A program made the position numbers and the translations under genes. Of a stretch of DNA of 64,000 nucleotides, positions 12,660 to 23,988 are shown in pieces. Position 1 is the stretch's first letter, and each line of letters opens with the position of its first letter. A model generated the notes under the pieces. That model worked only from the letters and a program-made list of their open reading frames with translations. It was not told the origin of the DNA and did no database searches. This DNA comes from Phorcus lineatus (Eukaryota; Mollusca; Gastropoda; Trochida; Trochidae), in assembly GCA_921293015.1 (NCBI GenBank), contig OV121081.1, forward strand, positions 51,795,877 through 51,859,876, given 5' to 3'.

Positions 12660-15440
12660 TTATGCAGCAAGAACTAGATTAGCCAGTGATGGAAACGTGT
12701 GTGAGTTATGCATTGTGTTATGTGTCATAACATCATCCTTCATATAGGATTGTTCATAACCAATTATGATAAATAGAATACCTGCTATCCATTGACAAAT
12801 ACAATAATCATCTCATCTTGTGAGGTAGGAAAAGTTTCACTTTAAGTGCGCAATTCGTGAAATAAGCACTTTTGTATCTTATTTGATAAGTTAGTATTTG
12901 TCAAGGAAAGACAAATATCTTCCTTTATTTCCATCTTAAAAAATCTAATAAACCTGTTTCATCTCTACGTCCTGTCTTTGGTATCTAACATTGCACACAA
13001 GTCATCACATTTTCATGTTCATACAAAACTTATCAAGTTTAATATCACCATTTGAAAACGTCCCATAGACAAGCCAAGACCTTTGAAATTAGCAGGCTTG
13101 ACAAAATGGTTCCCCGGCCCTGAATTTGCTCAATCTATCAATATCTAATTACACATGGTTTACTATGTACAATCTTTGTACAGGTCTTTTCTAAAATTAA
13201 TCTAATGCAATGACCTAATATCAATGCTTTCATGACGAACAACGTATAATATTTTGTGGTAATCGACGGGAACTACATAAACATTGGTGGCAGAGTCTTC
13301 AAATACTTCTCAGGGGACACTGCATTAGTGATAACTGACTTTACATGAATTTTTAGATGACATCATATTACTGAATTTTGTTAATACCGGAAATCATCAT
13401 TCAAATATTTTACCAGTTTTTCAATAATATATGTTGGAAACTTAACCTAAATTTACCTTTAATAAATCAAGAAGATAATGTTGTTTAGAAACTAAAAGTA
13501 ACACTATGATGTCAACATAAATGTTTTTCTACAAATAATACGAATTATATATTGCTGACTGTATGATGTGTCAATGCGTAAATAATCATCTCATAAATAA
13601 TATAAATAATAATGCTCAGGATTCAAATAAGAATTATCCTTAAAAAAGATATTGCACTTTATCAATCATATATTATATTATAGTAATATTATATTCAAGG
13701 AAATGTAAGTAAATCATAAATGTCTAAAACTACAATCAAAATGTTTACATTGTAAGTTAACCAAAATTTAATACCTCCTCTAATAAGATTATTTGTTATA
13801 AATAGTTGGATAAATAACTAGATTATGTTTTGCATTTGCTGTTTACATTATTCCAAAAATATTGATGACTTGTTTCCAATTTCAAATTATTATCAGCACT
13901 TTGTTACAATCATACAATCATGGCTCAAAGAGGAATTCAATGTAATCCACAAGTTGATTATAGCACTTCACTAATATCATAATTATATATTATAATTAAA
14001 CAAAGCAAATCATTGACTCTACAATCTAGATACAATCTACAATTGTACTGTTACAAAATCACTTTTAATCTACGCTCTCTTCAGTGAATCTACACATTGC
14101 ACAACCGCATAAGAAGGCCCTTCACAATCATCTTTCACAATCTCTGTAGTAAACTCGAGAAAACAAGGGTTAGTAAGTTTATGACAAAAGTATTGACCTG
14201 AAATTAAAAAGAATTTTCCAAAGTTGATCAAAATCAGACCATGAAAAGATTATGCTTTTCCAATTTTAAACTATAATAAGCTTTAATTTCATCAAACCCA
14301 TTGCATAGTTAAACCAGAATTAATATTGCTAAAAGATGAAATGAAATGTTTCTTCAAACATTAGGTTACTATTGACGCAAAATATTGATGTCATTAACAG
14401 GCTAAATTAGTATTAAATCCCATCTGTGTTATTTGACAAATCTTTCTAAATGTAAATTGGTGATAAAATAAAAGACACCATATAATGATATTAACACTAG
14501 AAGTCAATGCTTTTCATTCGGACAAAGTCAATCGAGTAGAAAACATCTATCCCTTGGTCCAAACACAACAACGATGAACACTGATTATGAGATTCTGTTC
14601 TGCACTGAACTCAAATCTCATGACACAAAGCAAACATTCAATGTAAAAAACATATTCGCTTTCATCACAGGGATGTCATGTACACACTGTGAAAATCAAA
14701 TGGTCTTAAAAATTATTGACATTATGACTTATGAGGTTACTATGACAACAAGACTCCTGTTTCTGTTTCCATGGAGATGTCTAGTAGTTGCTAAGGAAGG
14801 AGGGGTCTACAGATGAGAGTTTAGCTGACAGGAACGCATGGACACAGAACATCAGTCGGTGTAGGTTCGTACATTCAACTTCCTAAAATATTAATGAATT
14901 CAAGATTGTAACATTTACGGTGTTATGGGTGGTCAGCTAATACATGCAATTTCTAGGAAATCTTGTGTTTTCAAAGCAATAACACCAATAGATTCTTGCA
15001 TAGATACAGTATTCAATGAGATATGTCAAATGTTCTACCCATATATGCAACAAAAAAAAGAAAAAAAAGTGAAAGCCTGCAAATGACACGCATGTTTACA
15101 AAAAGGTAACCAAATTGCCTCGCTCAATCAGGGTCATCTTATGAGGTCATACTATTGTTTTAAGATGTCAACAATGATGTCATTGTCATGGCTTAAAGTA
15201 TTGTTTCACCGAGTGGAATTGCATGTTATTTCACTCAGTGAAAACATACTATTTACTGGTAAACTAAAATATTTGGTATTTGATAACAATAGCTAGGGGC
15301 AAGTCACTCCTGTAAATCACGCTTTCAACATGATTGGCAGTGGCAAATATTAAAAAGTTAGCATTATCATCAATGGTCATCTAACATAAATATGGATGAA
15401 ATGTTTCATTCCTTATTTGTGAATATCATGGGATTTCATG
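12660..15440. other. Gene-free stretch, possible syntrophin 3' UTR at its right end
   Basis: No coding exon was recognised. The part next to 15450 lies downstream of the minus-strand syntrophin stop and probably includes its 3' UTR, but I could not fix a polyadenylation site. A purine run near 15052-15070 and general AT-richness are the only visible structure. Confidence 0.45.
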
Positions 15441-15449
15441 TTCTTTTGG

Positions 15450-18400
15450 CTATAAATCCTGTGGGAGTATTTGTCCTGTCTTTGGATCTTTGTGAGCAAA
15501 AAATTCTGCAAGTAACTGTCTTACCCTTGATTCCATATTTTTGGTCATGTCGTTATGAAACAGCAGCTTGAGCTTGGTCTTGCCATCATCTGACGACCCT
15601 TTCAGCTGGGAGAATCTGTATGACCATACGTACGTCTTGGTCTCATGGTCTACCAATGAGAAACCGTTCTCAAGGTCAAGGGTCAACCCTGAGAGACGAC
15701 CTCGCCATGTGCATCCAAAGGTCACATTCTGTGGAAAATAAATCAACTCTATGATATTTTAATGACTCTGTATTGAGTTAACAGATGGACAGGCACCGAT
15801 TTCTACTGATAACATTCTGCTATATCAGGGGAGATATATCCCACTGAGGCTCCTACTATCTGCTGATTGCTTGTCAGCCTTGTACACACTGAATTATTCA
15901 GCCAATGAAATAACACGAAAAACCATAAAAATTGACAGTGTCTGGATGAGAGGAATAGTGAGCATCTGGATGTTGGAAATAGCTACGAGAAACCGTCCAA
16001 TGATCAATAAGAGGCAAACAAGAACAAGACAATCGGGCGATTGTAGGACTGTTGTGAAGATATGAATACCTTGATACAGCAGAACGTATAAAAGATTGCC
16101 TGCTCACCTTGAGTCTGTGGACGGCAAGACTATTGGTCTTGTACCAGGCCCTCTCTATGTGCAGCAGATCGGACCGGGCCTCCACACTCAGCGTGATGGA
16201 CTCTCCCGTACCTGTACGAACCTGGCAACAATGCTGCCGGTCATCAGGCAGCTCATTGTCCTGAGTGAAGAATTGATTTTTGAAAGAAGTGTTTTTATGG
16301 AATTTCGGAAAGGGTTTACGTTGGTGTGAAAGTATAGTGTTTCGAGGGGTTCTGGGGAAAATAGACCATTTTTTTGGCCTGGTTTCCTTTAAAATTTGGG
16401 AAAATAGGATACTAAAAACGGCCCTTTGGGCTTGATTTCAGAATTGGCTTAATGAGCCTCGTAGCAGATCACTACACTGAATTACACAACTGGAAAGCTT
16501 ATAAGGTGTTTCTGAGATTTTAACTAAAGGCTTGTTAGTTACAACAGTCAAAATTTACAAAGCATGAATCTTAATTACAATGATACTGTAAGATGAGTAT
16601 TCACTGACCTTAAGTAACTTAAACATACACTCATACACCTTGTACTTCATATCACATCGGGTCCAGTCTCGGGCATGCATCTGAAGGAGGCAAAACATAA
16701 TACTTTCTCTTTCCAGATAACAGAAGCATGTAGATTCGATCCCACATTGTGAGAAAAGTAACAACTTAATTTGTTTTTTATTTCAACATTTCCATATCAC
16801 TGTAGGCCAAAAAATAAAATGTCGACCAATTCTGCCTTAGTAACTCTCACCTTTGATTATTACACTCATATGTTTCAAAATGGTTGTAGGTCTATGATAT
16901 TTGGAGATGCTCACCGTCTTTACACATAGCATCCTAACAGAAAACAGATTATGCCTAAATTTGACAAATTCTTTCAAAATAAAAATTGCATGGTAGTAAA
17001 ACCATCAGTTTGTGAAGTCAATAACATAACAAACAATATGAACACTTCAAATTTAAACATGTGTTTCCATAAGATTTACCTCCCCCAAGCAATTATTTCA
17101 AGAGAGATTATTCCACTCACAGGAGGAACATCAAAGAGAAAGATCTCGGGTCCTTTCAGTGCCATGAACTTTGCCTTCCATGGCTGGTTACACACGACAG
17201 CGGACATCCTCTGTTGACTCCAGCACATGTGGGCTATCTGCAAACACAAACTTTCATCCAAAGATGTGTTCTGTAGGAGTGAGTGAGTGAGTTATTGTTT
17301 AACACCGCTTGGGCAATATTTCAGCCATTAGCAGCGTATGTTTTGCAGGAGATAATGCTTAGTTGACATCAATCATTATCTCCTCAAAGATCTAGTTTTC
17401 ACACTAGAATTTGCACGTTACCCAATTATTGTCAACTACATGACATCAAAATGCTTTTATATAATTAATCAATGACATCACCATCCCATGACATCATCCA
17501 CTTGATGATGCGACATTGCTTATGTCATAACCACCTTTGGTGTCAATCGACAGTGATTAATTACGGAAAGGTAATGAATAATGATTTTTTATGATAACCA
17601 GTCTCTCACCCGCATACAGTCTGATTCCAAGGAATAAAAGATTTTTAAAATTGACTCTAGCAGGATCTGAACGGACTCAATCAGGGGCTTTCCTCTCCAC
17701 AACGATCTGAAACAGCCTCCTAGCTGGCACTTAAAAACACCAGTTTAGCACAGACAAAACTTAGTCATTAGCGGAACAATCGCATAATCACGTTTAAAAT
17801 AAGAATCGCGGCGATCAAGGTTGATAGATGGTAAACAAGAGTTATTAAGATACTGATACAGAAGGCTTTTGCCGGAGTCATTGTGATTGGCTAGTTGAGA
17901 TTGCGTCTGTATGTGCGAGCTTGGAGGGTGCTTTCAGACCATTGTGGAGAGGAAAGCCCCTAATAAGAGTAAGTTCAAATCCTGCTAGAGTCAAATTTTC
18001 AAAACTTTTATTCCTCGGAACACAGTCAATTTTGATCAGACCTGCATGTCACCTGATAATAAACAGTTGTTGATGGTTGATATAATTATTGATGTAAGAA
18101 CTTGGTTGATATTCTCTGTGTATACACCTTCACGATATGCTTGATCCTAACAGTTATGATTCATACTCCAAAATTACACACTGAAGTCCTATGTTTGGAA
18201 CAAATTGAACCTACCCGAGCCTACACAAACTTTGATGCACACAAATCCTGACTAAAACGCCACCCAAATCAATCTGGAGAGTTTCAACCAATCTGTGAGT
18301 TGGCTACATGAATAAGGAATGAAACTTACATGATCTTCAGGTACTAGTAGCTTGTTTGTCATCTGAACCTGGAAGAAAAATAAGTTTTCGCATTTACTGT

Positions 18401-21012
18401 TATCCAAATTTTCATTAACATTCACTAAAACAAACATATTTTGATTTCTTTAGACAAAGCCTGTGATCAAAATAATCAATCTCATTTCATTGAATCTTTA
18501 TCACATAAGCACTCACCATCTGCAAGAGAAGGTTGTCTATGTTGGTAGTGATCGTCTGTATCCACTCGGCCAACATCCGATTGTCTTCACAGTGCAACAC
18601 TCCAGAACTTGACCCGTCACAACCAAACACCTCAAAACAGTTCATTCTGGAAGAGTGAAAATGAGTTTCACAAGACAAACTCAGAACCCTCTGGCATAAT
18701 TTGAAATAGGTTTTGGAAACATCAGGTAATAAATATTCATGATATGCAGTCTGAAAACTCCTCAGTGTTTTCCCCTAAGTCGTAAACAGAAAATCTTCAA
18801 GACAATCCAAACTCTAGGATTACTCAATTGGTATTACAGGCTTTAATTTAGTTATAAAGTCTGCTACTTTATCAAAATCTTTTTTTGTCTCTTTAACTAT
18901 GCAGTGTTGTCTTACACTAAATCTGCTGACAATAAAAAATACAATTTGTAAATCTAGGTGGCTTAAGTACAGGAATCACAAGTGAGTGCCATCCTCAGCG
19001 ATTGTCTTGACACCCTTCTTTCACAAAATATGATTCCTTCATATTGGCTTCACAGGAATGTTTAGACCAACCTAAGTTTGTCGGTGCCGGGAAGGAACCT
19101 GGTCAGTCTGGCGTACAGGAGGGGGATGGAGGTGACCGTCGTCCACTGTCGCTCTAGCCTTGGGAGTCCGGGTATCAATGGGCCTGACAACTAAAGGGAG
19201 ACAACTATTGAGAATAGAATGTCATGGATGTGAACTTTTGCCATTTGTCATTTGATGAAGCTAACATAACAAAGATATGATTACTTTTGAGATTTGGGGG
19301 AAAAAAGATTCTGGCCTAGTGTTACCATTATTTTAAATTACTAACAATCAGATAGCATTTTTATCAAGTAAACCATGAGTGTTAAATGGTTTTGATAGAC
19401 AAATCAAAATGCACTTACCGGAGTGTCTTCTGTTTTTACCCTTTGATGGTTACCTGAAATTATAAATCCTGTTGAATTTATCAATCATAGATAAAACACA
19501 AAAGAAATAGAAATAAGAAACAAAAGTTATAACTCACATATAATATATATAATTTGTTATAATGTTTCAGATTTTACATCTACAAAATATCAAACAGTTA
19601 CATTCAGAAACACAAAATCCTTTATATTAATTTTGAAAACTAAATAATTTTGAATGTGCATGAAATTTCATAATCATATACACATCAATCTTACTAAAAC
19701 AGAAACAGACAAAGATAAACTTCTTGAATCAAATTACAAACCCACCTTTGTTGAGGAAGTGTGAAGCAGGTCGGAAGTGTTTGACGGTCAACTTCACAAC
19801 ACTTCCCTCAGTCTCTTTCATTGCTGTCACAACTTGGTCATGTGTGTACTCTTCCACGTTTACTCCATTCACCTGGGAAAATATGCATAAAAGGACTTCA
19901 ATATTTTACTTTTCAAACTCATGAGATATTTCTTCTTACCGAAATTTTTCAAAATGTTAGCTCACTTCTAATTTTTACAATATGAAGATTCAGAAAAAAA
20001 ACTGGGCACAGTCAAATACAGCAAGGAATCAAGGAATCACGGGAAGTCCAAAAATAAATATTATAAATTTTATATTGAACCTAAATTTGGCTTTCACCTA
20101 AAACATTTTTCATTTTCTTAAACTGAAATAATCTTTTCTGTCATTCAACCTTTAATGACTCCTCGAATAGAATATCTGTCAATAAATAAAGGGACAAGGT
20201 AGAGCTTATTATAAATCAGTCTAAAACATAATGTTAGTCACCTGAAGTATGGCATCTCCTACAAGCAGCTCCCCAGACCTGTCTGCAGCGTGATCCTTGA
20301 TGATGCGTGATATGAGGACAGGAAGACTATGTTCCGCCCCTCCCTTCACACACAGGCCCAGCCCACTTCCACCGCCCCGGTCTATGGATACCTCCCGCAG
20401 CTGTGTACAGAGGAAACATACATATTTCAAACTCACATTCAATATCAAATGTTCTTGCTTATACAACTAACACCTTGCACTTTTTCAGATTTAAGAATAA
20501 TTCATCAAACCTTGCCCAAACCAACCTCTGACATAAACCTTTCTCATCTGACAAAGCATTACTGGTTTGTGATTCGATGTGTCTAGAAACTTCATACCAT
20601 ATTGAGAAACACTTCATCCTCCTCTTCCAAGGGTGCGTTGACCCACTCCTCCTTCTGTATGATGAGTGTGTCTGATGAAAGCTGCAATCTGATTGGCTGA
20701 GATTTACCACGCCCATCTTGTAACGTTACCAAACCAGTCTTGATCTGGAATGACAATATGTTTTTAAAATAATAATTTCCCTAATAGAATCCAACGTAGC
20801 CAAAGAATCAGTACCAATGATATACCACTTTTAGAGTCAACCCTAATTAGGCTGTCTCATTTTAGTTTTCTTGGCCACAATTGTCACAAATTTGTCCAGT
20901 CAATCATAAGACAAGCATAGAAAATTTCTGTACAATATGTTAAAAGGCAAAACAGGCATTTAATACTCACCTCAATCACTTTTTTCGATCTAGAAGTAAT
21001 TGTTGAAGCCAT
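15450..21012 (-). CDS. SNTG1: Gamma-syntrophin (SNTG1/SNTG2-type), complete
   Basis: Minus-strand coding exons in transcript order: 21012-20971, 20744-20598, 20400-20242, 19872-19746, 19453-19419, 19190-19072, 18646-18517, 18362-18330, 17237-17121, 16680-16609, 16260-16108, 15728-15450 (stop TAG). They sum to 1413 bases in one frame, or 470 residues, against 517 in human SNTG1 (from memory). The N-terminal half PH domain (about 15-50) precedes a PDZ domain (about 64-148) with ligand loop GLGLCVKGG. The second half carries PGLPRLERQW, PGTDKLR and, near the C-terminus, FSQLKGSSDDGKTKLKLLFH, which is diagnostic of gamma rather than alpha or beta forms. Syntrophins are membrane-cytoskeleton adaptors that bind dystrophin or dystrobrevin through the C-terminal SU region and recruit channels and signalling proteins by PDZ. 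It is head-to-head with EFHC1. One gene probably stands for both vertebrate gamma paralogs. Confidence 0.95.
15780..15905 (-). repeat. Possible partial copy of the CAGCCAAT interspersed repeat
   Basis: Read on the minus strand this intronic piece contains ATTTCATTGGCTGAAT and, further on, TGATATAGCAGAATG. This matches the order and spacing of CTGGCTGG and TGATGTAGCAGGATG at about 9270-9370, and of ATTGGCTGG and TGATTTAGCAGGATC near 58493-58600. Similarity is patchy, so the call is tentative. Confidence 0.3.
17267..17351 (-). mobile_element. Very short SINE/LINE 3' end with target-site duplication
   Basis: A 59-base insert at 17280-17338 has a (GTGA)n run followed by GTTTAACACCGCTTGGGCAA and TATTTCAGCCATTAGC. 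It is flanked by TGTTCTGTAGGAG (17267-17279) and TGTTTTGCAGGAG (17339-17351), an imperfect 13-base duplication (11 of 13). On the minus strand this is a severely 5'-truncated retroposon end with a (TCAC)n tail. A sister insertion is at 41993-42041. It sits in a syntrophin intron. Confidence 0.7.
17626..18019. mobile_element. Foldback (long inverted repeat) element in a syntrophin intron
   Basis: The left arm at about 17626-17730 and the right arm at about 17912-18019 are reverse complements over roughly 100 bases with scattered mismatches. The shared outer core is GGAATAAAAG, then TTGACTCTAGCAGGAT, then GGGGCTTTCCTCTCCACAA. The loop is about 180 bases. Both arms contain a B-box-like GTTCAAATCC or its near match, so the element may derive from two inverted tRNA-related units. 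It lies between the exons at 17121-17237 and 18330-18362. Confidence 0.75.
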
Positions 21013-21568
21013 GAATAGAAAAGTTAAAAACCTTTCATTTAAAAAAATCTCAAAATCAATCTCAATATGGCTTTTATCCAATGAATAACTATTATCTGTC
21101 TGATATCTAATATTCAGCAGTTTTTGGTACATAAACAGACAGACTGACGGAAAGAGTCCTATATCCTCACTTCAACTTTGAATAGATGCTTAGTGTGGTT
21201 ACATAATGTCAATGCATTGCTCATATCATTTGACAAAGAGCAATCCATCCATTTTACAATGTAAAAGGTCAAAGTGAATTGCACTCATTTAACTTTAAAA
21301 GGGTCGGTGATAGCTTATTTACTTCAAATGTCAAAGATAGATAAGCAATACAAGGCTAGTCAGCTAATGACAGTTTTAAAACAACTCACAAGAAGATGAC
21401 GGATTAAACTGGTCTTCAATAATTTGAAACATATATCTTTGTAATCATATAATAATATTTATAACAATACCATTTAGTAAAGATTCATAAAGATTTGATG
21501 AGCAGTTTTTAAGTTCTGCTCAAGAAATTAAGCTATCCTTGAATTATTATGCAAAACACTTTCATGGG

Positions 21569-21743
21569 CAGGGATTGGGAAAGGCAAGGGCCATGTGCCA
21601 TTTTGCACATTGGATGAAAAAATGGCCCATTCAAATTTGAAATTTTACCATTGCTACTAAGGGGAATGACCCATTAATAATTCTGAAAATGACTAAAATC
21701 TCTAAAAATGACCCATTGTCAAAGGTGTCTTTCCCAATCCTTG
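21569..21743 (+). mobile_element. MITE with CAGGG-type terminal inverted repeats, copy 1
   Basis: The left end is CAGGGATTGGGAAAG and the right end, reverse-complemented, is CAAGGATTGGGAAAG (14 of 15 match). The element is 175 bases and the direct repeat CATGGG lies on each side (21563-21568 and 21744-21749). An inverted second copy is at 24237-24392. CAGGG termini suggest a non-autonomous hAT-type element, though the visible duplication here is only six bases. No transposase is encoded. Confidence 0.8.
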
Positions 21744-22118
21744 CATGGGATAACAATTTACAAGAATTACAACATCAAAATTCACCAGTGGGTGGGTATT
21801 AATCATGCAAAGTTTCAGAAAGATCTGATGAAAGGTTTTTGAGTTCTGCTCCTGAAACAAAATGATTATCTCATGGTTTTAGTTACAAGTAGGATAAAAA
21901 TATGCTGGTCCCATCTAAATTTAATACTAAATCACTGTCAAGATAAACATCAATGAGCAAATGTATGATTTTTAGAAGTATCAAGAATGAAATGAAACTC
22001 AGACATAGGAATGTACTGCATTCTATCAGGTTTAAAGAATCTTAATGTTCTCAATTTCATACTACAATTTAAACCCTAACTAAGATTCTCAGATTTCCTT
22101 AGTCGATGTCTGGGATCC

Positions 22119-22372
22119 GAAGCCCATTTTATCTGTAGCAGGTTCCTGGCCATTTTGATCAGAAAGGATTTTGCTTTTCAACAGAATAAAACGACAAAAT
22201 CAATGTAACTGAATATTAAAGAAAATGTTTTTAGAACTAACAGGAGGTGGACATACTCGCAAAATGGTTTATCCTGTCAAATAAAGTAAGAGATTTCTTC
22301 CCTATTGACATACGAGCCAAATTCCTTTTCGATCAAAATTGTCAGGAAACGGTTACAGATAAAATGAGCTTC
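22119..22372. mobile_element. Foldback element in the syntrophin-EFHC1 spacer
   Basis: The arm at 22119-22174 is the reverse complement of 22316-22372 at about 82 percent identity by eye, with a 141-base loop. The arms begin with GAAGCCCATTTTATCTGTA and its partner TACAGATAAAATGAGCTTC. No coding potential and no clear target-site duplication were seen. Confidence 0.65.
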
Positions 22373-23874
22373 AGAATCTTAACTTCGGGTGAGCGTCATT
22401 GCACATAAACCGAAGTTTATGTCATTTGATCAATTTGAACAAATCTCGATCTATTACTATCAGTTGTCTGCCATCTTACGTCAGGGTTAGGATGCATTCT
22501 TTTCAATAATTCAGCAACCCAGTAAAATGCAGGTATCCCATCCTAAAAATAGATCCATTCCTTTATCAGAAAACAGACTACGGGAAAGCCGTTCTCACTA
22601 AAATTAACAACACTTATCAAATAGCAAGACCTTCCGAAACGTTATTTCATGAGAGAAATTTGGCCAAGCTTACAACTCATCTTGTATCAATATTATTTCA
22701 TGTAATTTTTAATACCTCCGTCATTGTTGTCTCTCTCCTAATCAACCATTATTTCAAACAAACGAACACAAAAACGTTGAATTTCACAGGTGACATCGCG
22801 AATTCGGCAGCATTCCATCACATCAAAGTTTTCTCCAATGAAGGTAAAATAATGAAGATAATATTTCCGTACGACTTATTTCACTCGTGGGATACTAGTA
22901 CTCTGTTGTCGCATAAATGAAATTATTATTTTTGGTAGGTGGTGACTGTCTCTCCCCAGTTCCCACTGATTTCTATTTGCGAAAAAATAAAATAACAACA
23001 TGTCGTAAAAAATAAATAAACAATCGACAACCTAGTCAAAAAGGTGAAATGCCAAGTCAAAAGAATCCTCCAAAAGTTATTTAACAGCGAACATATCGTC
23101 ATAGGGAACCGGTGTTTAAAGTAAACAAAACGGCTCCTATATTTCGCTCTAAATTAATCTAGCGTATACGTAACAAATCATTTTTGAAGAGAACAAATAC
23201 ATTCTGAAAATCTAATGTCAAATCCAAAATGATAGTGCATATCGGGTGTTGTACATTAATAATGTTTAATCATTTGGTGTTCACTCGACCATCAGTTCTT
23301 TTAATTATTATCACCAAGTGTCAGATATGAGTTTGTTTTAAGAGACATTTTTGTGAACCCCCCTCTTGAGGTTATATGATAATCAATATCTGGCAATACA
23401 TGAACCTATAGCAACTACAAGCACTTTAAATTTGACGTAACAAAAACGACAACATGCGGGGGAAATTATATCACCAATTAAAATCAGTCTTTAAAAATTG
23501 CATAAGAGACATATAATTTCCATAAGATATTATATCACAATTGGTAAAATAATTTCTTTGCATTATTTTAATGATTTTGGTTGACTTTGATATAACCTGT
23601 CCTAAAAAAAGTTGAAATTAAAAAAGAAAAAACATCAACAAACCCTAACTAATATTATCAGATTTCTTTAGTCAAAGTGTAGTCAAAAACATCAACAAAA
23701 TAATGATAAAGACCCCCTTCAATAATTCAGGTCAATTTGGCTGAAGAATTTTGATTTTGTTTGAGGTTTTACAATTGTCAATTTATTAGTTGTAGACAAT
23801 TAGTATTGTTACTCTTTTAACGGAGAGGCGAGAAAATACCTAATCCAAGTAACGCGAGATTCTAACGGGAGTTC

Positions 23875-23903
23875 GTCCCTTAGCAACACCCGGCAACAGG
23901 GAC
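23875..23903 (+). promoter_or_regulatory. X-box-like (RFX) sites upstream of EFHC1
   Basis: GTCCCTTAGCAAC at 23875-23887 fits the bipartite RFX X-box pattern (GTNRCC half, short gap, RGYAAC half) imperfectly. It is followed at once by a second GGCAAC half site at 23892-23897. They lie about 100 bases upstream of the EFHC1 ATG. RFX factors drive ciliary genes in animals and EFHC1 is an axonemal protein, so position and target agree. Binding is inferred only. Confidence 0.45.
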
Positions 23904-23988
23904 GCAAAGCAGTGAATATCAACAACCAAACATCTGAAACACTTTGAGTTTGCATATCATCTGCCCAAGGGAAGGCAGTATTCTGAAG

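Larger units (their letters stand above)
21013..23988. promoter_or_regulatory. Bidirectional spacer between gamma-syntrophin and EFHC1
   Basis: The two start codons face away from each other across 2976 bases, so promoters and 5' UTRs of both genes must lie here or in unseen upstream exons. No coding exon is visible inside. The spacer contains a 175-base MITE (21569-21743), a foldback element (22119-22372) and a 33-base duplicated motif, AACCCTAACTAA followed by CAGATTT, at about 22075 and 23642. The EFHC1-proximal 170 bases are the most GC-rich part and carry X-box-like sites. Confidence 0.6.
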
